From: Periplaneta americana
Taxonomy: Eukaryota > Arthropoda > Insecta > Blattodea > Blattidae
Length of the DNA stretch: 64,000 nt
Reading direction: 5' to 3'
Assembly: GCF_040183065.1 (NCBI RefSeq)
Contig: NC_091124.1
Location: forward strand, 61,636,501 to 61,700,500
Shown one piece after another: positions 21,508 to 33,641 of this stretch; positions within the stretch are counted from its first letter, which is position 1, and each line of letters starts with the position of its first letter. The notes below the pieces were generated by a model. It ran no database searches, was not told the origin of the DNA, and saw only the letters and a program-made list of their open reading frames with translations. The translations under genes and the position numbers were made by a program.

Positions 21508-24500
21508 TTCACTATTTTTCATCAAAATATTAGGGGATTAAAACAAAAAACTGATGAATTGATCACTTCTTTAGCAACTCAAAAGCATAAACCTCAGATA
21601 TTATGTATAACTGAACATCATATGAAGCAACAGGAAATACTACAACTGTCTTTACATGGATATGTATTAGGTTCTCATTTCTGTAGACATGTCTTCCAAA
21701 AAGGGGGTGCCTGTATTTTTATCAGAGAGGATCCATTATTTAGTAAAATTGATATATCTGATTTTTGCCTTGAACAAGATATTGAAATCTGTGGAATACA
21801 AATTGGTTATGAGATATCAAATTTAATTATCTTATGTGTTTGTAGGGCGCCAATGGGAGATTATAAGAAATTTACAACTAACTTAGATTCATTATTGAAA
21901 AGACTTTATAAACCACATACCGAATTTGTAATCTGTGGTGACATAAACATAGATTATCTATCAGAAAGCTCACGTAAAAGAAAATTAAACTCACTTCTTG
22001 AAACTTATAATCTTAGTCACACAGTAAGTTTTCCAACCAGAACACAAGCTGGAAGTAGTACTGCCATTGATAATATATTTATAGATAAAAGTAGATTGAA
22101 TTCCTATTCAACAGTACCATTAGTCAATGGCCTGTCTGATCACGATGCACAAATTCTAAGTGTTTTCAATATGAGTGAAAAATTCCAAAGTGTTAATCTA
22201 AAAATAAAAAAAAGGATTATAAATGCTGAATCTCTTCATCATTTAAATACATGTCTACAAAATGAATCTTGGGAAAATGTATATAGTACCAATACCATTG
22301 ATATTAATACTAAATTTAATGCATTTTTCACTACATTTACGAATTATTTCAATGAATGTTTTCCAGTCAAGGTGGTGAAAAAATATAAAAGTAAAAACAT
22401 GTGGATAACTCAGGGAATTAAAATATCATGTGCTAGAAAAAGGAATCTATATTTAATGAGTAGGAATAGTGATGATCCTCATGTTCTTAATTACTACAAG
22501 AATTACTGTAAAACTTTGAAAAAAGTTATAAAAGATGCAAAGAAAATGTATCTGAATGAAAAAATACAAAATTCAGATAATAAGATTAAAACTATTTGGG
22601 ATATTATTAAAAATGAAACTAATCGATATTCAAAGAGTGAAAATATTACTTGCATTAAAATCAATGATAGTAAAATAGATAACCCAAAATCAATTGCAAA
22701 TCATTTTAACGACTTCTATATAAATATTATTCAGAACTTAAACATTCAAGATTGTGCAGAAGATGCTGCACTTGGTTACCTAACTGATGCATTTAACACT
22801 GAGTTTTTAGGTCTCAAATTTATTCCCACTACCGCAGTAGAAATCATGCATGTGATAAAACAACTAAAAACAAAATATTCCTCTGGATATGATGAAATTC
22901 CAAGTAAAGTTCTGAAAGCTTGTTCTGAAATATTATCCCCTCCGTTAAGCTATCTATGCAATTTGTCAATGCAATGTGGTATTTTTCCAGAAAGACTCAA
23001 ATATTCAATAGTAAAACCAATACCGTAAAGTGGGGTGACTTTGAACGCCGAGGTGACTTTGAACAGTAATTTAGCGCCTTCCTAAATTAAATACTGTACC
23101 CAATTGCGAAAAAACTGAACTAATTTATTGACGACTTAAACAGTTTTTTCGCAATTGGGTACAGCATTTAATTTAGAAAGGCGCTAAATTACTGTTCAAA
23201 GTCACCTCAGCGTTCAAAGTCACCCCACTTTGCGGTATACAAAAAGGGAGATAAATGTACTATTGCTAATTACAGACCCATATCATTATTAACAACATTT
23301 TCAAAAGTGTTTGAGAAAGTTATGTATAATAGATTATATCATTACCTGGAGTCCAACAATATATTAGTTTTAGAACAGTTTGGATTTAGAAAACAAAAAT
23401 CGACAGAGAATGCTGCTTTTAGTTTGGTGGATGAAATACTAAATTCATTAAATTCGAAACTACATGTAGGTGGGATTTTTTGTGACTTGGCTAAAGCATT
23501 TGATTGTGTAGACCATAGTATATTAGTAAAAAAATTGAAGTTTTATGGTATTAAAGATGAGATGTTGGGTTGGTTTACATCGTATTTATCAAATAGAAAA
23601 CAAAAAGTAGAAGTAAATGTACCAAATAGTCATAAAGTTACTTATTCAGAATTTAGAAATATTAAACATGGTGTTCCGCAGGGGTCAATTTTAGGTCCAT
23701 TGTTGTTTCTAGTTTATATTAATGATTTAGCCTTGACTATAAACAATTCATCCCATGTAATTTTATTTGCAGATGATACAAGTGTAATTATTTCAAGCAA
23801 ACAATACGATCATTTTATAAACACTTCTAATACAGTGCTGAATCTAATGAATGAATGGTTCCATGCAAATAAACTAGCACTTAATGTTGATAAAACCAGT
23901 GCAGTCAAATTTAGTACACACAATAGTGCTCAGGTTTCCTACAGTATTCGATTAAATGGAACTCATCTCAAAGAATCTATAAGCACAAAGTTTCTTGGTT
24001 TAGAATTGGATAATCACTTGAACTGGAAAACGCATATAGAATGTATTACTCGTAAATTGAGCTCTGCCTGTTATGCATTAAGATCCTTATCTACTATTGG
24101 TGATATAAACTTACTTAAAATGTCATACTTTGCATATTTTCACTCTGTAATGAAATATAGATTAATATTCTGGGTTAACTCGTCAGAAGCTAAACACGTT
24201 TTTGTTTTACGAAAGAAAGCTATAAGAATAATGGCCGTTGTGCATAAAAGGACATCATGTAAAAATATTTTCCGAAACTTAGAAATCTTGACTTTACCTT
24301 GTGAATACATTCTTTCCCTAATGATGCTGTATATTAAGAACCAAGATAAATTCAGTACTAATCAAGACATTCATAATTTTAATACAAGACATAAATCAGA
24401 TCTTCATCTATCCTCTGTTAGTCTAAGCTGTTTTAAAAAAGGAGTTCGCTATTCATGTATAACAGTCTTCAATGCACTGCCTAATTATCTTAAAGATTTG

Positions 24501-24581
24501 AAGAACCACGAGAAAAGGTTCAGAAAAGAATTAACCATACTCATACCTTCTACACAATTGATGAATTGTTTATGCTTGTGA
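21508..24581 (+). pseudogene. LINE ORF2: endonuclease plus reverse transcriptase
   Basis: The endonuclease domain begins FHQNIRGLKQKTDELI, with ITEHH, VICGDINIDYL and the C-terminal LSDHDAQ motif. The RT domain has YSSGYDEIPSKVLKA, then the interruption, then NYRPISLL, FDCVDH in a VGGIFCDLAKAFD block, HGVPQGSILGPLLF and the catalytic FADDTSV. A thumb region STKFLGLELDNHLNWKTHI follows. A MITE puts a TAA at 23026-23028; removing it and one TA joins codon ATA (23020-23022) to TAC (23238), in frame, giving about 935 residues. The frame also shifts at a T-run near 21515, so the true start is upstream or lost. It looks like the Jockey/CR1-L2-Daphne range of LINEs. Confidence 0.9.
23023..23235. mobile_element. 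Palindromic MITE in LINE ORF2
   Basis: The 213 bp are flanked by TA (23021-23022 and 23236-23237). The arms of about 96 bp are nearly perfect reverse complements (CCGTAAAGTGGGGTGAC against CCGCAAAGTGGGGTGAC), with an internal repeat of GGTGACTTTGAAC and a short loop near 23115-23140. Excision restores the host frame exactly. No gene. Confidence 0.93.
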
Positions 24582-25275
24582 ATTGAATTATTCTACTTAA
24601 ATGACATGTACAATTTTATATAGCTCAACTAAAATATGTTTTTATATTGACTTAATCTGTTTACTATGTATTGTATTTTTTGTTTAGCATAACTGATGAA
24701 TTGTATGTACTGTAAATTGAATAGTATACTGTATAGGTCAACTGATGAATTGTTTAAGCTTATAAATTGAATTAATCTACTTCATATGAATTGTATAGCT
24801 TAACGAAAATAAGTTTGTAAATTGAACTAATTTGATTGTATATGTTTGTATAGTTCGGCTGATTAATTGTATATGTTCTTAAAATAATTACTAGTCTGTG
24901 TAGCTCTACTGATGAATTGTATATAGACCTACTGTAAATTGAATGGTAATATGTATAGCTCAACTGATGAATTGTTTATGATTATAAATTGAATTAATCT
25001 ACTTGATATTAATTGCACAAATTTGTATAGCTTAATGAAAGTATGCTACTTTGTATTGTATATATTTGTATAGTTTTGGCCGATGAATTGTATATGCTTT
25101 AAATTGAATAGTAATCTATATAGCTCTACTGATAAATTGTTTGTGTTTGTAATTTGAAGTAGTTTGCATGATATGTATTATCAATTTCTGTATATCACAA
25201 CTGGTTGAATTGTTTATGCCTTAAATTTAATTAAATTGTTTTGTATTATAATATAGCTCAACTTATGAATGATCG
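24555..25275. repeat. Diverged tandem repeats in LINE 3' UTR
   Basis: About ten degenerate copies of CTGATGAATTGTNTATG followed by AAATTGAAT occur at roughly 50-120 base spacing (near 24555, 24693, 24742, 24862, 24911, 24965, 25082, 25131, 25202 and 25265). The first copy overlaps the end of the ORF. Confidence 0.75.
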
Positions 25276-25324
25276 TTTGCGTTTGTAAATTTAATAATCT
25301 GATTGGCTATGTATTGTATACTTT

Positions 25325-25620
25325 TAGTAGAGCCATCGATGTAGCTCAGTCGGCAGACTCGCTGGGCTGCTGATCCGGAGCTGCGTTCGGGCTTGGGTTG
25401 GATCCCCCTTTGGACTTTGGTTTCTTCGGAGGTTTTCCCCAGCCGTGGGACTGAAGCCGGATGGTCTATGGCGAGTCCTTGGCATCAACCCCTTTGATTT
25501 GATTACCCCCTTTGATTTGATTACCTGGTTGGGTTTTTCCGAGGTTTCCCCCACCGAAAAGGCAAATGTCGGGTAATATTTTGGCGAATCCTCGGACCTT
25601 ATCTCATCTCACTACATCTC
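25325..25620 (+). mobile_element. tRNA-derived SINE, composite body
   Basis: The A box TAGCTCAGTCGG and a B-box-like GGGTTGGATCCCC are followed by two body segments in tandem, each with a GGTTTTCCCC/GGTTTCCCCC and GGCGAGTCCTTGG or GGCGAATCCTCGG block. They are joined by a repeated CCCTTTGATTTGATTACC. It lies in the 3' UTR of the LINE. Confidence 0.78.
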
Positions 25621-25802
25621 GCCAAAATGTAAAAAAAATGTAAAAAAATTGTACAAAATTGTAAAAATTGTAGAAAATTACTAAATTGTAAAACTATAAA
25701 AATTTGTAAAAATTGTAATTGTAATATTGTAAAATGTTGACATGTTCCACATCTTAAAGCTTCATTGCTCATGTAAGATCTATGGAATAAAATAAATGAA
25801 TG

Positions 25803-25918
25803 AATGAATGAATCTACTGTTTCCTGAACAAATGCACATGCACGAAGGACTTCTGTTTCCTGAACAAATGTGAAGGTGCAAAGGACGTCTGTTTCCTGCA
25901 CAAATGCAGGAAGAACGT
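25803..25918. repeat. 36-bp minisatellite, three copies
   Basis: CTGTTTCCTGAACAAATG recurs at a 36-base period, the third copy reading CTGTTTCCTGCACAAATG, with degenerate AAGGAC linkers. Lies just downstream of the LINE tail. Confidence 0.8.
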
Positions 25919-26080
25919 AAAGTGTTTCGATGGAAATCGAGTTATGGACTTAACTTGTTTTGCATGAAATCGTCATGTTTCTGCCTCGAGATTTACTTCA
26001 TGAAAATGAGTTTCGAGGGAAAACATACAGCAAATCTCTGATGATTGTAAAGAATACTCGGAATACAGCAAAACTTTTTT

Positions 26081-26123
26081 TGTGTGTGTGTGTGTATGCG
26101 TGCGTGCGTGTGTGTGTGTGTGT
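26081..26123. repeat. (TG)n microsatellite
   Basis: An interrupted TG/TGCG tract followed by a T-run. Confidence 0.95.
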
Positions 26124-26313
26124 TTTTTTTTTAAAGAAAAGCTCTTCTGATATGGTATGTGTTCCAAAACAAATTGACAAGGTTGCAAACAGCCGTCAAT
26201 GTTGACTGTGCCTTTTAAATAAACCAATAACATCTTGCATTCTCTCACATATCCCTTTGGAGAGAAGGTTTCAGAAATGATAGAAATCATTAAATGTCTG
26301 TTTATAATTTCAG

Positions 26314-28161
26314 GACCTTATGAAAGATATAAACTACATTGAGAAGTTAAATGCATATATTGAAAACAGTACTTCAGATATTCAACTATGTAATGGTGAT
26401 TCAACAGAAGAGAGTACGGTAAGGGTCTGTAGTCTGTGGATTGTAATATTTTCATGATGTCACTTGCTCTATCTCAACAGGAAACACTGAAGCAGACTTA
26501 CCATCCATCCTCTGCTTCTCAGCCATGGAACTTGGTGTCTCCTCAGTACTCTGTGCCATCATCAAAGAAGAGTCTTCATCATACACCATCTCGTCGTCGT
26601 ATTACACCTTTATTGAGAGAGGAATTTGATGACATTCCAAAGTAAGTGTGGAAGATACCTTGCTTCAACTCATTGGTACCTGCATTCTTAGTTAGTGTCA
26701 CATAACAGTAGCCTAAGTTTCTTCAATTCTTGAGGAGATAGAGCAGGAAGTTGCATAGGTGAAACGAAGGATAACCTATGTTTCTAGGTTCAAACAGCCT
26801 GCCAAATGGTCACCAACATTTTACGATTATAATTAAATTTATATTATCATTGTCATATCATCATCCATGTCCAAGCAGCCAAACTCGGCCCATGATGGTA
26901 TTACACTTATAAATGGCTTTTAAGGAACCCGGAAGTTCATTGCCATCCTCACATAAGCTGTGCTTGTAAGTACGCCTTGAAGACTCTTTGTATCAGAGCT
27001 CAGAACTGAGCCATTTTTGCGTTTTAAATGTCTTGTGAAGACGATACAATGTATACCTGACACTATTTGATATTTTATTACCCCATTGTCGTAGAGATCT
27101 TTCCACAATGTTTTCCATCTTGAAAATTCTCTAAATTACATTTGTTAATGTTTGTTTTAATCTCTGTCTGCTCTTTGATCCTTCCAGCAGGTTCACTAAT
27201 ACTACCTACTAATTTCTCCCTCCTCAGTTTAGAATAAGTTTCTCAAAGTGGTGGCATGAAAGGGTTAATGGACGTACATACCAAGATTTTTTTTTTTTTA
27301 CAGGTACATGAAAGGTCGACTTACATATGAAACAGTCTGTAATTTTATTGCTGCTTTTAATAGCACTTTACAGAAGAAATATCAACTCTTCAGTCGTCCT
27401 ATAAATACTCTCAAAGGGAGAATGTTGACTCAGTATGATATATATAAGAAGCAAGAAAACAAAGAGACCATAGAGAAAGGTAACTTCTGTTGTCATTTTT
27501 GCTGCATGCAATGCATATGTAACTTTATACTTATTTTGTAGAGATAGTCATTATGTGTAATGGTTGAACTCAAATGCAGTTAGTACAGCAAAGGTACTAT
27601 CACATACTTTGATAGGTAGTGTAAATTTAAATTTATAAGATACATTTTCGTGACACCCTGGTGAGCCAGCCAATGACAGGCTTAAGTTGCAGATATACGA
27701 CAGCCAGAGCATCCCCATTGTCTGAAGAAGACAATGTGAAAGCTGTGCGATGTGGAAGTGTCGCAAGGATTTTTTTACTCTTCAGTATACTTTGCTCACG
27801 TCATGTCTCCGCCCAACATCCTGTCTACGTCTTCTCTGTATGAATTGCGCCTAAGATTTTTGTTACATGTGTTTCTCGGTTCGTTGCAGATACTGATTAT
27901 ATCTATTTATTTATAGTTATTAATTATTTGTTTTATGACTGTTTGCATATGTTATATCTGTGTTTTGTTGTTTGGAGACATTGGTGATATGTCTCTCTGG
28001 GGCTTACAGGTATCTACTTTTGTACTGCTGAAGACCTGAAGTCAATGGGAAAACTGAAGTTTGATAAGGCTGAACAGAACATAGTGAATATCCTGAGACA
28101 TGCAAAACGAATGAGAGAGATTCGAAGTACTGGCATTGTCTGTTACACTGTTTTAAATTGA
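26314..28161 (+). CDS. SKA1: SKA1, spindle and kinetochore-associated protein 1 (last four exons)
   Basis: Exons are 26314-26418, 26481-26641, 27304-27479 and 28010-28161. Each has a clean acceptor (TTTCAG, CAACAG, TTACAG, TTACAG) and GT donor, and the phases 0, 2 and 1 fit. They encode 197 residues and the TGA stop. Exon 1 here (DLMKDINYIEKLNAY) matches the coiled-coil part. The rest contains EEFDDIPKYMKGRLTYE, the start of the C-terminal microtubule-binding winged-helix domain, and ends with ILRHAKRMREIRSTGIVCYT. Human SKA1 has about 255 residues, so roughly 60 N-terminal residues lie upstream and were not found, perhaps beyond the LINE. In the Ska complex (SKA1-SKA2-SKA3) the protein links kinetochores to spindle microtubules. 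The basic residues near the C-terminus agree with microtubule binding. A LINE fragment sits in the third intron seen. Confidence 0.9.
26908..26957 (-). pseudogene. LINE 3'-end fragment in SKA1 intron
   Basis: The reverse strand reads YVRMAMNFRVP then stop and AAAAGCCATTT, matching the last codons and tail of the LINE at 7665-8612 ([11 protein letters not shown]). Only the extreme 3' end is present. Confidence 0.7.
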
Positions 28162-28265
28162 ACATATGAATGAACAGTTATTCGTGTTACATTTTAGGAT
28201 TGAAGCAAAAAGAAGACAGTTAAAAGAAAATACAAATGATATTTTTACAGTTTTAAATAATTTTC

Positions 28266-28271
28266 AATAAA
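28266..28271 (+). terminator. Poly(A) signal of SKA1
   Basis: AATAAA about 105 bases after the SKA1 stop, the first such hexamer downstream in this orientation. Confidence 0.65.
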
Positions 28272-28744
28272 ATGACTGAGGTTCATTATTCCATATAGGT
28301 TTATTTTTCTAATCTAAAATTGATTCCTAAGGTATGAAAATAATTGTAGAACAAAAAAGTCTGATAATGCGACACATACCTCTGACTGAAGTTCTGGCTG
28401 ACATGTGTATCTATTATACTGGTCTAGTACAAAAAAAAAAAAAACCTTTTTGTCTGCTACTGAGGAAATTGATGCTCTGATTCCAGATCTGTAATCAAAT
28501 TTATCGTAACACCTTAGGTTTTTGAGTAACATTAATTCTAAATTTTACTATTTAGTATATAGGCCTACCTGTACCATAAAGTTAGAGATATAAATTGTGC
28601 TTAGTTTATATATTCTTTGAAAATTGTTATGTTATTTTAAATACATTTATAAGAAGATATACACTTACAATATGTAGTAAGCACTGAAAACTCTGTTAAA
28701 GTGCTTGAGACCTTTGCTTTTCTGCTTATATTGGCATGTGGTTC

Positions 28745-29250
28745 ATCGCTGTAGGAACCAGCAGAAATCACCCATCATGCTCGGTACCTGGATTCCATCG
28801 TTGATATGTCCTGATGAAACCTCTCACCATGTTCGTCACTTACAGCACCGAGATTTGATGGTAAAAAGTGAAGGCGTGAATGAAGAAAGTGCATTTTTAA
28901 ATACATGCAACAACCTAAATACTGAAATGCTCTAAGCATGTTACATACTACCTCAGCATAATTATCAGCTCGAGAATTCCTAAAAACGTAGTTAACACTA
29001 GTATAAATGTGTCCCAAGCTTCGAGTTCAAGAGCACTCAGTTTTGATCTGAACGTAGTGTCACACATCGACTGTCGTATCTCTGGCCCAATGAAAATTCC
29101 TGCCTTCAATTTTGCATCACTTTCCACTCTCCCAAACTTCTCCTTCAGATACTTGAAGCCTTCACCATCATGATTCAGAGCCTACACAGAGTTTTTCATT
29201 AGGCCACATTTAATGTGAAAGGGGTGGAAGAAATATCTTCTTTGCATCAA
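28745..29250 (-). pseudogene. Orphan transposon-associated gene remnant
   Basis: The minus-strand frames contain IKCGLMKNSV, HDGEGFKYLKEKF, KLKAGIFIGPEIRQSM, then MHFLHSRLHFLPSNLGAVS and DEHGERFHQDISTMESRY. I recognise this as an abundant arthropod repeat-associated protein without an assigned function, usually annotated as uncharacterised. Stops and frame changes break it. It lies downstream of SKA1 on the opposite strand. Confidence 0.7.
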
Positions 29251-29267
29251 CGACTGCCTTGTGCTAA

Positions 29268-29650
29268 AAATTAAAAATGTTGTTTTAAAATTGACATTAT
29301 AGAAAAAAACGGACTTCAGATCTGTAATCAGCACATTTGAATTAAAGTAGCAAAATCAAAATAAAATAAATTAAATGGATTTAAATGTACTAAAAATGTT
29401 ATTTTAAAATTGTGACGTGATAGAAGAAAACGGACTTAAGATCTGTAATCAGCACACTTAAATTAGGGTTGGTACACTTGCTTTGTTCAGTAGCAAAAAT
29501 AAATTAAATGGATCTAAATGTATTAGAATGTAAAAATTAAAAATATTATTTTGAAATTGTGACGTGATAGAAAAAAACGGACTTCAGATCTGTAATCAGC
29601 ACACTCAAATTAGGATTGGTACACTTGTTTTTGTTCAGTAGCAAAATCAA
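29268..29650. repeat. Three tandem copies, about 130 bp each
   Basis: The block with TAGAAAAAAACGGACTTCAG and ATCTGTAATCAGCACA recurs three times near 29305, 29420 and 29570, with flanking AAATTAAATGGAT. The first copy lacks the GGTTGGTACACTTG segment present in the other two. Confidence 0.85.
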
Positions 29651-30805
29651 TGTAGACCAGGGTTATCAGGCAGTACCTCTCACTTGACGATATGTGTCAG
29701 AGGAAGAACAATTGTTTGTATGCATCTGAAGTCTGATTAGTGTAATGTGTAGCTAGTTGGCAATGTATTCAATGGAGGGGGAAAGGAATTGGCTACCCTA
29801 CCCCATTATCTCCTGGCCTAGTTGCCTCATAAGTGGTGCCTTCGTGGTATCACTTGTGGGGTTCAGACCTATCTTCGGACAGTTGACTAAACAACAACAA
29901 TGCGACACAAACTCAAATAGTTGTTCAAATGTTCTAGCACTGGCAACAGTCTGTAAAATGACTTGTTGCACAGGGTCTATAAATCATAAATGATACATCA
30001 GTTGAAATCAGTCACAAGTGGGAAGTCTTCATCAAATTGATGAGGTTGCAACTTCAGTATAACACTAACAAATGTATGATATAAGATTTCCACGTTGATA
30101 AGAACGTAAACCTGTCTGTTGGCAAGATATTAAACTAAATAATCTCAGACTCATGCATGACCCTAGATCATATATACCCAGATTGCTCTGCATTATAGGC
30201 TTTGACAGTAACAACTTTTGTCAGGTTTACTATGCTGCCATCTAGTTGTTACATAAGGAGTCACACCATAACTCCTATTTGAATTGCATTAGCAACTGTA
30301 CTGTCATCTCGTGCTCGTTTATGGCGGATGGGTGATGATCCTGGTGGTTGTTCTCTTCAAAGTGCAACCGATTTTAACATAGGAATGAGCAATCTATATG
30401 TGATCTGGGGCATGACTAATAGAAGGTTAAGGATAAAAGTGCTGTGTTTCTAATGACATGGATGATATTTTGGGGGAGAATTACCAGTCTGAAGAAGAAT
30501 CCAGTTCAGAAGATGAGGTGATAGGAGGAGGAAGAAGATAATGAAGACTGGCAGTGATATCCAGAAAAGACTCGCTAAAGACTGGAACTGAAAACTTGAG
30601 AACAATTTCAAATTTATAAGTTTTTCATTCTGTTCATTCTATAATCTTTTCAAAGTGTAGGTCATATTGTTAATGTTTAGGTAAAAGGACTTAATGCTCA
30701 GTCTTTTAAATTTGAGTTTTTTGCTGTAATTAGTTAAAATTTAATTGCAAAATGTGAAAATATAGTTTTGACAATTGTGTTTACATTCGTTCATATTAGG
30801 TAACA

Positions 30806-30875
<70 letters not shown>

Positions 30876-30945
30876 TGTTAAAATTTAATTTTTGTTGTTT
30901 CTGAAAAATCTCTTTGTGGGATAAGTGCTTTTACACCATTTATAT
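29651..30945. other. No gene supported; (TAA)n tract
   Basis: A pure TAA tract runs from 30807 to 30874. Around 30450-30530 a short acidic frame (DILGENYQSEEESSSEDE) looks like the start of a decayed transposon protein but is too short to assign. The block 29757-29900 looks like part of a dispersed repeat, without second copy here. Confidence 0.5.
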
Positions 30946-32550
30946 TATAAATTCAAAATTCTGCTCTTAAAGCTCTAAATCAACTACATGAATGGAATAC
31001 ATCAAATTTGATGGCACTCAATTTAAGCAAAAGTAACTACCAAATATTTTCACTTGGTAAAAAAGAAAGAGAATTCAATATCCAATACATTGGCCAACAC
31101 CTTCCTAGGACTTATGAATCCAAATATCTTGGAGTTATTTTCGATAGTAAGTTAACATGGAGCAACCATTTGAAATACATTTCTGAAAAAGCTCGTAAAA
31201 GATTCTCCATTCTATAAAGACTAGCAGGAAAGAAATGGGGATGCTCTAGGAATACTTTGAACACTACATACAAAATGTTTATACAGCCAGTGCTGACATA
31301 CTGCAGAGAAATTTTAATTACTTCACCTTTTATAAACGAAATAGAATATGTTCAAAACCAAGCTCTCAGACTCATTACTGGTGGAATCAAAACAACTCCA
31401 ATATATTCTATGAGATTCCTCACTAATATTAACAGCATCAAAATGACAATAGAAGAAAAAGCACTGATTCAATATGAAAAACTTATCAGATTACCAGGAA
31501 ACAATTGGCATTCATACAGTCCTCTCTGTAGATTGAAAACTCAAAAAAGTTTCATATCCATTGTTCAAGAATTAAAACAGAAAATCAATATCCCGAATTT
31601 AAAAGAAAACCTACAAATTAAACCAAACCCTTTAACTCTATTAAATATAGAATATAATCTCAATTTAACAGAAGAAATACTAAAATCAGAAGTAAACACT
31701 GAAATAATGAAACAATTGTCTTTAGAGACAATTAATATTAGGTACCCTCCACAAAACTGGCTTCATTTATACACTGACGGATCCTTGATCTCCAGAGAAC
31801 AAGGTGCCAGTGCAGGTGTTACGTGCTGTCTCTTCTCACTTTAGAGATCTCTTGGGTATGGGACAACAAGTTTTGATGGAGAAATCATTGCAATAAGTGA
31901 AAGTCTCAGGAATCTTCTATGCCACATCAATAAATTTAAAAATGCAGTTATATTGTCAGACTCCAAAGCAGCTATTCTATCAATAGTCTCTAAACACACA
32001 CCTTCATCTCAAACAGCAGAAATAACTAAAATGCTCTCTCAATTAATATCACTCAATAAAAGAATTGTATTCCAATGGATACCATCCCACTGTGGAATCC
32101 TGGGAAACGAGAATGCGGATGCTTTAGCAAAGAAGGGCAGCAATGCTACTTACAAACCTGTTACTAAATCTACATATTACTCTGTGAAATGATTTATTAA
32201 ATCTACATACTTAGACTTCAACAAACAAAATTTGATAACACTATCTCAAGGGAAAAAATGGAACTCTCTGCATCAAAATCCACAGTTAATTCTCGATTTA
32301 CTACGAAAATCATCTGTAGCTGCATTTAGACTGGCAACAGGCCATGATTGTTTGGCCAAACACCTGCATAGAATTGGAATATATCAATCCCCTAACTGCC
32401 CATTGTGCAACTCAAACCAAGAAATGGATTCGGAACACCTCAAAATCTGTGCTTCAGTGGCTGGCCATGATAATATCTTTGAAAAATATTGGAGTGCAAG
32501 AGGTCAAATGACTTTATTGTCAAACGCCTGGCATTAGAAAACAACAACAA
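30946..32550 (+). pseudogene. LINE with RNase H domain, 5'-truncated, copy 1
   Basis: Frames run in order. The first is the RT thumb (MALNLSKSNYQIFSLGKK, YESKYLGVIFDSKLTW). A linker follows, then an RNase H domain with YTDGSLI, GEIIAISES, ILSDSKAA and GNENADALAKK (the D-E-D-D set). The last part is a C-terminal Cys-His motif, CPLCNSNQEMDSEHLKIC. RNase-H-bearing LINEs of this plan are found in the I/Jockey group. Stops: TAG after KRFSIL (about 31216), TAG after CCLFSL (31842-31844), and TGA after YYSVK (32190-32192). The tail is (AAC)n. A second, shorter copy lies at 39798-40875, nearly identical where they overlap. Confidence 0.88.
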
Positions 32551-32577
32551 CTTATTATAAGATATATTATACAAACT

Positions 32578-32840
32578 GTCCACACCTTTGGAGTAACGGT
32601 TAACGAGTCTGACCATGGAACCAGGTGGCCCGGGTTCGATTCCCGGTCGGGACAAGTTACCTGGTTGAGGTTTTTTCCGGGGTTTTTTCCTCAACCCAAT
32701 ATGAGTAAATGCTGGGAAACTTTCGGTGCTGGACTCCACACTCATTTCACCGGCATTATCACCTTCATCTCATTCAGATGCTAAATAACCTAAGATGTTG
32801 AAAAGCGTCGTAAAATAACCTACTCAAATAAAATAAAAAA
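32578..32840 (+). mobile_element. tRNA-derived SINE with TSD
   Basis: The exact 12-bp TSD ATTATACAAACT is at 32566-32577 and 32841-32852. B box GGTTCGATTCCC, body with ACCTGGTTGAGGTTTTTTCC and CACTCATTTCACCGGCATTA, tail GCGTCGTAAAATAACC. It landed next to the LINE tail. The same family occurs at 47273-47484. Confidence 0.92.
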
Positions 32841-33188
32841 ATTATACAAACTAAAAAAAGTTTTAAATGAATTCCAGCGAAGTTTCAAAATCAACAAAAA
32901 CAGTTGTATCACTTTATCTTATTTTTATGTGAAATATCTGACATTTTTGTAATCACGATTACAGTGATTTCACTGCTTTACTTCAGGAAAGTGTTATGTA
33001 ACACTATTAACTTAAAAAAAAAAACTTTCATTTCTTTGCACCCATATGTAATTATATAATTATACATAATAAAGAATTTACAAATTCATATATGTAATTA
33101 AAACAAGATATATAAAGTTACAAGTTACAATTATTCTGTATAGTAACAATGCCAGCCAATGGTATGATCTACAAGTAGTAAACAGAAC

Positions 33189-33380
33189 TCGGGCTTGGTT
33201 TCCAGTGTTGTTTAGGGTGATCACCTGGTTGGTTTTTTATTTCTCCAAGATTTTCCTCAGTCATAAAGCGAATGACAGGTAATCCCATGACGAATCTTCG
33301 AACTCCTCTTGTCAAAATGTCATTTTGCTATCAATTATACTACTATGCAGTTGATACAGAGTCATTAAATAACCTATCAA
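33189..33380 (+). mobile_element. SINE remnant (body and tail)
   Basis: ACCTGGTTGGTTTTTTATTT, GCGAATGACAGGTAAT and the tail GAGTCATTAAATAACC match the body of the other SINEs in this window. The tRNA head is too decayed to recognise. Confidence 0.6.
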
Positions 33381-33641
33381 AAACAATGATGCTGCAGGTA
33401 CTTAGGTAAATAACTTAAATGCTATGGTAATTCCTGTTATCTACACTCACATTTCAAATATTAATCCCCAAATATTGAATTTGTTCAGTATGACGAGTTG
33501 GAATGCAACTTACTACACCACGTGGCTCTGAGAGGACAAGCAAAATGGGAAAATTACATTTCAAATAAGTTCCTCTCAGAATCTAGGAATGTTAGCATGC
33601 CATACACCAGTATCTCAATCCGATCTTGCATTCATCTGTAA

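Larger units (their letters stand above)
21420..25814 (+). mobile_element. Near full-length LINE (ORF2 and 3' tail)
   Basis: It contains an apurinic-endonuclease plus reverse transcriptase ORF, a long repeat-rich 3' UTR, a conserved-looking 3' end (TGACATGTTCCACATC, ATGTAAGATCTATGGAATAA) and a short tandem tail (AATG)n ending about 25814. ORF1 was not seen. A palindromic MITE (23023-23235) and a SINE (about 25325-25620) are nested in it. The whole sits upstream of the visible SKA1 exons, probably in an SKA1 intron. The 5' limit is uncertain. Confidence 0.85.

Noticed and set aside
24555-25275. CRISPR-like array
   Set aside because: Repeats are degenerate, spacers irregular, and the array lies in a LINE 3' UTR in an animal genome.
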